A DNA stretch of 6,657 nucleotides from positions 1 through 6,657 of the forward strand of contig CAMLKS010000132.1 in NCBI GenBank assembly GCA_946480675.1, in the 5' to 3' direction. Each line of letters opens with the position of its first letter. Positions within the stretch are counted from its first letter, which is position 1. Under the pieces are notes generated by a model. The model searched no databases and was not told the DNA's origin. It saw only the letters and a list, made by a program, of their open reading frames with translations. This document shows positions 1 through 5,034 of this stretch, one piece after another. The stretch comes from an uncultured Bacteroidota bacterium (lineage in GTDB: Bacteria > Bacteroidota > Bacteroidia > Chitinophagales > Chitinophagaceae). Position numbers and translations under genes: made by a program.

Positions 1-398
1 TTCCACTTGTCTATACCCAATGCCAGCGTTTGTATTACAAAGTAATCGTTGAACTTATCTATGATAAGGGCGGGCAGGCCATCGGCCTCACCAAATATCA
101 GGCGGCAGTTTTCTACATAGCCTATGCTTTGCCTGTATTCCCATGCCTCTTTTATGCGGTTGTAAAAGAAGTTGTCGTCAACTACTTCATTTTTATCGCG
201 GGTTACCAGCCTGATGCGTATTTGCGATGCAGGGTTCACATAACCCTTGCCTATAAAAGAACCATTTGAAGAAAAAACCTCTACTATATCTCCGGCTTCA
301 TATTCGCCTTCGCTATCGCCCAGTTCATTACCAAATATCCATGGGTGGCCGTTTACTACACGGTCGCCCACCTTTTTTCTTAGAAAGAATTTAGCCAT
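1..398 (-). CDS. rlmI: RlmI-type 23S rRNA (cytosine-C5) methyltransferase, N-terminal part (gene continues past the left edge)
   Basis: The open frame runs from an ATG at 398 down to the window edge (132 codons, no stop), so only the N-terminal third of a protein of about 390-400 residues is visible. Residues 1-66 look like the RNA-binding PUA domain of this family, with the characteristic GHPWIF stretch at 17-22 and the GDIVEVF strand at 36-42. Residues 99-115 (RLIFGEADGLPALIIDK) are the family hallmark that opens the EEHGH-like/linker domain before the Rossmann methyltransferase core. The SAM-binding motifs and the catalytic cysteine lie outside the window and cannot be checked. Known RlmI methylates one cytosine of 23S rRNA (C1962 in E. 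coli) in the cytoplasm, using S-adenosylmethionine. The start is chosen because the conserved PUA sequence begins at once and a TAnnTTTG promoter element sits 4 bases upstream. No ribosome binding site is seen. The gene is divergent from recN. The family is clear; the exact target base in this organism is inference. Confidence 0.85.
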   Translation of the reverse strand, partial: MAKFFLRKKVGDRVVNGHPWIFGNELGDSEGEYEAGDIVEVFSSNGSFIGKGYVNPASQIRIRLVTRDKNEVVDDNFFYNRIKEAWEYRQSIGYVENCRLIFGEADGLPALIIDKFNDYFVIQTLALGIDKW

Positions 399-402
399 CG
401 TG

Positions 403-410
403 CAAAAGTA
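403..410 (-). promoter_or_regulatory. Bacteroidota -7 promoter element of the rlmI-like gene
   Basis: On the minus strand this reads TACTTTTG, a full match to the Bacteroidota sigma-A -7 consensus TAnnTTTG. It ends only 4 bases before the ATG at 398, so the predicted transcription start falls on or next to the start codon and the mRNA would be leaderless or nearly so. No clear TTG -33 element is seen at the usual distance, which lowers confidence. Confidence 0.55.
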
Positions 411-478
411 ATAAATAGCACAGGAAGATAACTTAATCTTAAATGTCAGATAGCTGCAATACACTACACACTATTAAT

Positions 479-486
479 TATTTTTG
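479..486 (+). promoter_or_regulatory. Bacteroidota -7 promoter element of recN
   Basis: The sequence TATTTTTG matches TAnnTTTG in full and ends 5 bases before the recN ATG at 492. As with the divergent gene on the other side, the expected transcript starts at or within a few bases of the start codon, and there is no Shine-Dalgarno sequence. A convincing TTG -33 element is not visible. I see no clear LexA-type palindrome in the 93-bp intergenic region. Confidence 0.55.
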
Positions 487-491
487 CGACG

Positions 492-2153
492 ATGCTGCAA
501 AAACTGGTAATCAACAATTACGCTATAATCGACCACCTTTCTTTAGCGCCCGACAAACACCTGAATATTGTAACGGGTGAAACAGGTGCGGGTAAAAGTA
601 TCATATTGGGTGCGCTGTCGCTGATATTGGGTGAACGTGCCGATACATCAGTACTCATCAATAAAGAAGAGAAATGTATAGTGGAAGCGCATTTTGAGGT
701 GGCAGACAATGCCGCCTTCCGGCAGGCTATGCAGCAGGCCGACCTGGATGATGATACGTCGTGCATCATACGCCGCGAAATAAATACAGCAGGCAAATCG
801 CGGGCATTTATTAATGATACCCCTGTAACACTCAGCACGCTGAATAAGCTGACAGGTATGCTGGTAGATCTGCACCAGCAGTTTGATAACCTGGCACTGC
901 GTGATGATGATTTTCAGATGGATGTGGTGGATGCGCTGGCTGATAATATAGCGTTGCGGAAAGAATACCGTGAGCAATATGCCCAATACAAAAAAATAAT
1001 AGCATCGATAACCGAACTGAAGGCCGAGCAGACACAATGGCAGAAAGAGGCAGACTACAAGCAGTTTTTGCTGGAAGAACTGACTACTGCATCGTTCAAG
1101 AAAGATGAAATAGAGCAGGCAGAGCAGGAGCTGAAGCAGCTATCGAATGCGGAAAGGATACTTGGTGTGCTGCAAGCTGCCGGCTATACCCTGGCAGAAG
1201 GTGAGCAGCCGTTGATAAATGAACTGAAACGTGTAACCCAGCAACTGCAAGGCATTAGCGAACTGGTGCCCGAAGTGGCCACCGTGAACGAAAGGTTGCA
1301 ATCGGTATGGGCAGAACTGAAAGATATCAGTAATGAACTTTCTGCAATAGAAGGTAACATCAGCCTGGATGAAGGCAAACTAAGCCAGCTACAGGAGCGT
1401 ATAGACCTTGGCTACAAGCTGCTGAAGAAACATGCTTTACAGAATACGAACGAATTGCTGTCGTTACAGGCGCAACTGGAAGAAGAGCTGAAAGCCAGCC
1501 TGAACCTGAATGAAAATATTGCCAAGCAGGAAGCGGAGTTGCAAGCTGTGTATAAACAGGTGGCAGATAAAGCACAACAGCTATCGGTTAGGAGAAAAGA
1601 GGCGGCACCGCAGATAGAAGAACGTATTAATAGCTTGCTGGGGCCGGTAGGTATGCCCAATGCACGTATTAAAATAGCTATCAGTCAGCTAAATGAACCG
1701 GGCATCTTCGGTACGGACGATGTACAGTTTATGTTGGATGCCAATAAGAGCGGGCAATACCTGCCTGTATATAAAGCCGCATCGGGCGGGGAGATGAGCC
1801 GCATTATGCTCTGCATCAAATCGCAAACGGCAAAGGCAATGCACCTGCCTACGCTGATATTTGATGAAGTGGATACCGGTATATCGGGCGAAGCGGCCAA
1901 GCAGGTAGGCGTGCTGCTACGCAATCTGGCAGCATACCATCAAGTGATATGCATTACACACCAGCCGCAGGTAGCAGCAAAAGCCAACAGCCACTTCTAT
2001 GTATATAAAGAAGAAGGTAAAGATGGCAAAATAAATACACGTGTACGTATGCTGCAGCCCGATGAGCGCATACTGGCCATAGCCCGCATGATAGATGGTG
2101 AAAAACCAAGCGATGCCGCTATGCAGAATGCAAAAGAGCTGGTAGTAGCATAG
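492..2153 (+). CDS. recN: DNA repair protein RecN (SMC-like ATPase)
   Basis: The protein has 553 residues, the usual length for RecN. It is a cytoplasmic SMC-family ATPase that acts early in recombinational repair of DNA double-strand breaks. The N-terminal ATP-binding lobe carries a perfect Walker A, GETGAGKS, at residues 29-36, followed by the RecN-typical LGERAD at 46-51. The middle (about 150-360) is rich in Glu, Gln, Lys and Leu with heptad-like spacing and should form the antiparallel coiled coil. The C-terminal lobe has the ABC signature SGGEMSR at 431-437, Walker B LIFDE at 455-459 with the catalytic glutamate at 459, a D-loop region (DTGISG) just after it, and the switch histidine in ITHQPQVA at residue 490. 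All ATPase motifs are intact, so the protein should be active. The ATG at 492 is chosen because the conserved N-terminal strand (KLVINNYAIID) starts at once and a promoter element lies directly upstream. It is transcribed alone: divergent from the rRNA methyltransferase and convergent with the lipoprotein gene. Confidence 0.97.
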   Translation: MLQKLVINNYAIIDHLSLAPDKHLNIVTGETGAGKSIILGALSLILGERADTSVLINKEEKCIVEAHFEVADNAAFRQAMQQADLDDDTSCIIRREINTAGKSRAFINDTPVTLSTLNKLTGMLVDLHQQFDNLALRDDDFQMDVVDALADNIALRKEYREQYAQYKKIIASITELKAEQTQWQKEADYKQFLLEELTTASFKKDEIEQAEQELKQLSNAERILGVLQAAGYTLAEGEQPLINELKRVTQQLQGISELVPEVATVNERLQSVWAELKDISNELSAIEGNISLDEGKLSQLQERIDLGYKLLKKHALQNTNELLSLQAQLEEELKASLNLNENIAKQEAELQAVYKQVADKAQQLSVRRKEAAPQIEERINSLLGPVGMPNARIKIAISQLNEPGIFGTDDVQFMLDANKSGQYLPVYKAASGGEMSRIMLCIKSQTAKAMHLPTLIFDEVDTGISGEAAKQVGVLLRNLAAYHQVICITHQPQVAAKANSHFYVYKEEGKDGKINTRVRMLQPDERILAIARMIDGEKPSDAAMQNAKELVVA

Positions 2154-2157
2154 CCTG

Positions 2158-2682
2158 TTAAGGCATAGCTACAGGCGGGCGTTTTATGAATTTTTCAACA
2201 GGTAGGTATAGCCAGCCTGTTTTAGCCGTCTTGAAGAAAAGCCTGTTTTTCATATCCGCAGTTATGCCCGCAGGAATCACGTTTTTACCACCGGGGGTAA
2301 TGGTTAGTTCCAGTGTATCGCCTTTCTTTATCTTGTCCAAGCCTATGGTTTTAGTATCATACCAGTTTTCGCCAAACTGGTAGCGCGGTGCCTTTTTATT
2401 GTTCTTTGATGCTTTGCTTACAGTACAATCCGTCCAGCCGTCTTCACCACGCCAGTAAAAGGTTTGGGGTGTTTCCTTCTGCTTCCATACCAGCAATATT
2501 TTTTGTGTGCGCACGGGTTCGCTTTCTTTGCGGCCTGGCAGGGTAGTTTGTTCTGTAGCCTCTATGGTTTTGGCATAGGTAGCGCCGCTTTTTACAGCGG
2601 TAGTTTTTTTAGTTTGTGCACATGCGGTAAGCATGGCTGCGGTGCATATGGTAGTAACAAATATTCCGGCTCTTGTTATCAT
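2158..2682 (-). CDS. Small putative lipoprotein of unknown function
   Basis: I do not recognise this family. Starting at the ATG at 2682 the product has 174 residues. It begins with a type II signal peptide: Arg at position 4, a hydrophobic stretch (about 5-18), and the lipobox LTAC at 18-21 with the acylated cysteine at 21. Residues 22-60 are a Thr/Lys/Glu-rich linker. Residues 61-168 look like a small folded domain, probably mostly beta, with many aromatics (FYWRGEDGW at 75-83, FGENWYD at 103-109) and a final GWLYLPVEKFIKRP segment. The residue after the cysteine is Ala, and there is no acidic or Lys-Asp/Glu surface-export signal, so a periplasm-facing outer-membrane location is my inference. 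The same frame stays open up to an ATG at 2760, but that would translate through a terminator hairpin and hide the lipobox, so the shorter start is preferred. It is convergent with recN with a 4-base gap, and downstream of the DPP11 gene on the same strand but separated from it by the terminator. Confidence 0.8.
   Translation of the reverse strand: MITRAGIFVTTICTAAMLTACAQTKKTTAVKSGATYAKTIEATEQTTLPGRKESEPVRTQKILLVWKQKETPQTFYWRGEDGWTDCTVSKASKNNKKAPRYQFGENWYDTKTIGLDKIKKGDTLELTITPGGKNVIPAGITADMKNRLFFKTAKTGWLYLPVEKFIKRPPVAMP
2197..2221 (+). terminator. Possible recN terminator lying inside the opposing lipoprotein gene
   Basis: On the plus strand AACAGG (2197-2202) pairs perfectly with CCTGTT (2216-2221), with an inner GG/CC pair (2205-2206 with 2212-2213), and the hairpin is followed by TT. 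It lies 44 bases after the recN stop, within the 3' end of the convergent lipoprotein coding region. The stem is short and the T tract weak, so this is only a candidate. A weaker hairpin, GCCTGT (2153-2158) with ACAGGC (2171-2176), spans the stop codons themselves. Confidence 0.3.
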
Positions 2683-2701
2683 AATAAGAAAGAAGTGGTT
2701 G

Positions 2702-2709
2702 TAAATATA
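2702..2709 (-). promoter_or_regulatory. Candidate -7 element for the lipoprotein gene
   Basis: On the minus strand this reads TATATTTA, seven of eight positions of TAnnTTTG, placed 19 bases before the preferred ATG at 2682. It overlaps the AT-rich tail of the terminator just upstream. No TTG -33 element is visible at the right distance, because that region is the hairpin stem. Tentative only. Confidence 0.3.
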
Positions 2710-2713
2710 TACA

Positions 2714-2745
2714 AACAGCCGCTTCGTGGTATAGAAGCGGCTGTT
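2714..2745 (-). terminator. Rho-independent terminator after the DPP11 gene
   Basis: A perfect 12-bp inverted repeat, with arms AACAGCCGCTTC (2714-2725) and GAAGCGGCTGTT (2734-2745), encloses an 8-base loop. On the minus strand it begins 20 bases after the DPP11 stop codon, and the 3' arm runs into a T-rich TTTGTATATATTT stretch. It should end DPP11 transcription and insulate the lipoprotein gene. On the plus strand the stem is followed by AAATGA, so it would work poorly in that direction. Confidence 0.75.
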
Positions 2746-2764
2746 AAATGATAGTTTCATTACT

Positions 2765-4933
2765 TTATTTACCCTTGGGGCGCACTATTTTCATTTCTTT
2801 CAGCAGCCAGCCCGCATCACCGAACTTTTCGATGATGAACAGCGTATAGCGTACATCCAGTGTTATATTGCGGCACAGCTTCGGGTCGAAATACAGGTCG
2901 CTCATCGTGCCTTCCCATATCCTGTCGAAGTTGGTGCCTATCAGTTCGCCTTTCGCATTCAGCACCGGGCTGCCCGAGTTGCCACCCGATGTATGGTTGT
3001 TGGCTATAAAAGCTATCGGCACAGTGCCATTTGTATTCCATACACCATAATTCTTCTCGCTTTGCAGCGATACTAATTTGGCCGGCATTTTAAACTCTTC
3101 TACTTCCGGGTTGTTTTTTAGCACCGCTTCATCCAGGTTGGTCTGGAAAGAGTAGCCTGCAGGACCATCAGGGTCTATACCTTTCACGGTGCCATAGGTA
3201 AGCCGCAATGTAAGGTTGGCATCGGGGTAGAAACTCTTGCTACGGTCCAGCTTCATTTGCGCGTTCATATACAGCCTGTTCAGGTAGGTCTGCTGGTCGT
3301 TGTATTTACCTAACACGGGTGTGATGCGTTCTTTGCGCAGCTTAGTGATGGCACTGTATAATTGCCAAGCAGGGTCTGCCAATATCACAAGGCTATCTGC
3401 TGCCTGTGTTATAGACTGGTACATGGCTTTAGATGTGGCAGAAGCTGCATATACATAATTAGCCCATTTAGTATAGTCGGAGGCATTCGTGGTGTATTGC
3501 GTCCTGAATGTTTCGGGAATATACCCGGCATTTTTTTCCATAAATAGGGGCATCAGTTGTGCGAATACTTTTTTATCCGTTTCCACATCAAAGTTCTTGA
3601 AAAAGCCCTCTGTTGATGCAGCGATTTTCTGCAGGGAATCAATGATGTTGAAATTACCCTTGGCACGCATCACCTGCAGCATCTTGTCCAGCACCGCGGC
3701 TTGCTGAATGATTTCGATGCCCAGTACCGCTTCTTTGATGTATTCGTCTGTTTTTACCAGTTCATTCACTGCATTTGCCTTTGCTTCCATTTGCGCCAGC
3801 AGGTCGTCGGCATAAGGCAAGGTGTTATCGGTCACAGCCCATTGCTGAAACTGTTTTTCGTATTCCTGTTTTTTACCCATCACATTATTGATGCGCAGGC
3901 CACGTACTTCGCCTTGCCACTTCTTCCAGCCATTGGCTACGCCCGCACGTTTCGATGTATATTTCAGGAATACATTGCGATCGGCTTCCATGCTTTTTGT
4001 CCATGCAGCCAGCCTTTTAGTACGTGCCTCTATGCGTATTGGGTCAATGATAGAATAGATATGGTTCAACTGGTACGATGAAATATATTCCATAGTAGTG
4101 CCGGGAAAACCATATACCATAGTAAAGTCGCCCTCTTTATACCCGCCGGCATTGATGGTGAAGAACTGCGATGTTTCGTAGGGCTTATTGTCTTTTGAAT
4201 AGTCGGAAGGCTTATTGTCTTTGCCCGCATAAATACGGAAGATGCTAAAATCGCCCGTGTGGCGCGGCCACATCCAGTTGTCGGTATCGCCACCAAAAGA
4301 ACCGATACCATTGGGTGGGAAGCCCACCAGGCGTATGTCCCTATATGTTTCAGAAAGTATTACCCAATATTGGTTACCATTATAGTATGGTTTTATCACG
4401 GCATCCATACCGGTAGAAAATTTATAGCCTTTTTCCAGGTTGGCAATGCGTACATTTATTACAGATGCCCTTGCCGCTTCGCTCAGTGTATCATCAATAT
4501 TCGCCAATATCCGGTCGCTCACATTTTCCATACGTCTTACAAAAGTGACGGTAAGGCCGGGGCAGGGTAGTTCTTCCCCATTATTTTTGGCCCAGAAGCC
4601 ATCGGCGAAATAGTCGTGTTCTTTATTGCTGAGCCCTTGCACAGTGCCATAGCCGCAGTGGTGGTTGGTAAGCACCAGCCCTTTTGATGAAATAACCTCA
4701 CCGGTGCACCCTTTGCCAAACAGCACCACGGCATTATTAAGGCCGGTGCCGTTTTCATTATATAATTGCTCAACGGGTATTTCCAGGCCCATACTTTTCA
4801 TGTCTTTTTCCCTGCCTTTTACGGTAGGGGGCAGCCACATGCCTTCTTTGGCATAAGTATGACAATTAAAACCAACGAATGAGAGTAAAATGACAGTCTT
4901 AATAAATGGAACTCTTAAAGGAGTTTTAAACAT
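2765..4933 (-). CDS. dpp11: S46 family dipeptidyl-peptidase, DPP11-like (Asp/Glu-specific)
   Basis: From the ATG at 4933 the product has 722 residues, normal for the S46 family of chymotrypsin-fold serine exopeptidases, which release dipeptides from the N-terminus of oligopeptides in the periplasm or at the cell surface. Residues 1-28 form a signal peptide (basic start, hydrophobic 13-22, likely cleavage after Ala28), followed by the family's mature N-terminus EGMWLPP. The catalytic triad is visible as His92 (LTNHHCGYG), Asp228 (RHTGDFS) and Ser653 (GGNSGSP). The insert between the two halves of the protease fold (about 280-560) is the helical domain that caps the active site. Arg671 lies exactly 18 residues after the catalytic Ser, the spacing of Ser655 and Arg673 in Porphyromonas gingivalis DPP11, where Arg reads acidic P1 residues; DPP7 has Gly there. 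The specificity is therefore inferred as Asp/Glu at P1. An in-frame ATG at 4990 would add 19 residues in front of the signal peptide and is less likely. No Shine-Dalgarno is seen. The gene is monocistronic, ending at the hairpin at 2714-2745. Confidence 0.93.
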   Translation of the reverse strand: MFKTPLRVPFIKTVILLSFVGFNCHTYAKEGMWLPPTVKGREKDMKSMGLEIPVEQLYNENGTGLNNAVVLFGKGCTGEVISSKGLVLTNHHCGYGTVQGLSNKEHDYFADGFWAKNNGEELPCPGLTVTFVRRMENVSDRILANIDDTLSEAARASVINVRIANLEKGYKFSTGMDAVIKPYYNGNQYWVILSETYRDIRLVGFPPNGIGSFGGDTDNWMWPRHTGDFSIFRIYAGKDNKPSDYSKDNKPYETSQFFTINAGGYKEGDFTMVYGFPGTTMEYISSYQLNHIYSIIDPIRIEARTKRLAAWTKSMEADRNVFLKYTSKRAGVANGWKKWQGEVRGLRINNVMGKKQEYEKQFQQWAVTDNTLPYADDLLAQMEAKANAVNELVKTDEYIKEAVLGIEIIQQAAVLDKMLQVMRAKGNFNIIDSLQKIAASTEGFFKNFDVETDKKVFAQLMPLFMEKNAGYIPETFRTQYTTNASDYTKWANYVYAASATSKAMYQSITQAADSLVILADPAWQLYSAITKLRKERITPVLGKYNDQQTYLNRLYMNAQMKLDRSKSFYPDANLTLRLTYGTVKGIDPDGPAGYSFQTNLDEAVLKNNPEVEEFKMPAKLVSLQSEKNYGVWNTNGTVPIAFIANNHTSGGNSGSPVLNAKGELIGTNFDRIWEGTMSDLYFDPKLCRNITLDVRYTLFIIEKFGDAGWLLKEMKIVRPKGK

Positions 4934-5034
4934 GTTAGTAATTGGTTTAAAGAAATAAAAATACTGTATTGCTATAAAAGTTTTATTCAAATTGTTATAT
5001 TAGCCCAATAGAAAGTGTAATTCTTATCAGTATT
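4934..5034. promoter_or_regulatory. Divergent intergenic region between the DPP11 gene and the surface-protein gene
   Basis: This 101-bp AT-rich gap must hold the promoters of both genes. For DPP11, the minus strand has TATTTTTA (4956-4963), seven of eight matches to TAnnTTTG, 22 bases before its ATG. For the surface protein, the plus strand has TATATTAG (4996-5003), also seven of eight, with a TTG at 4969-4971, but the 24-base spacer is longer than usual. Neither match is strong, so the exact promoters are uncertain. I see no regulator palindrome. Confidence 0.4.

Noticed and set aside
30..269. Plus-strand reading frame of 79 codons
   Set aside because: It lies entirely opposite the rRNA methyltransferase gene, whose translation matches a known family; the plus-strand product has no recognisable features.
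518..1924. Several minus-strand reading frames of 64-129 codons inside recN
   Set aside because: They are antisense to a gene with all RecN motifs intact and show no domain, signal or start context of their own.
2148..2169. Short direct repeat GCATAGC (2148-2154 and 2163-2169) at the recN stop
   Set aside because: Seven bases is within chance for this composition, and nothing around it suggests a target-site duplication or attachment site.
2186..2751. Plus-strand reading frames opposite the lipoprotein gene
   Set aside because: The minus strand gives a clean lipoprotein with a lipobox, while the plus frames are low-complexity shadows rich in Phe, Gly and Cys, one of them running through the terminator hairpin.
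2868..4856. Plus- and minus-strand alternative frames inside the S46 peptidase gene
   Set aside because: The S46 frame is continuous with a complete catalytic triad; the alternatives are shadows of it.
4934..4990. N-terminal extension of the S46 peptidase from an ATG at 4990
   Set aside because: It would add 19 residues before a good signal peptide and would cover the best promoter candidate at 4956-4963; the start at 4933 fits better.
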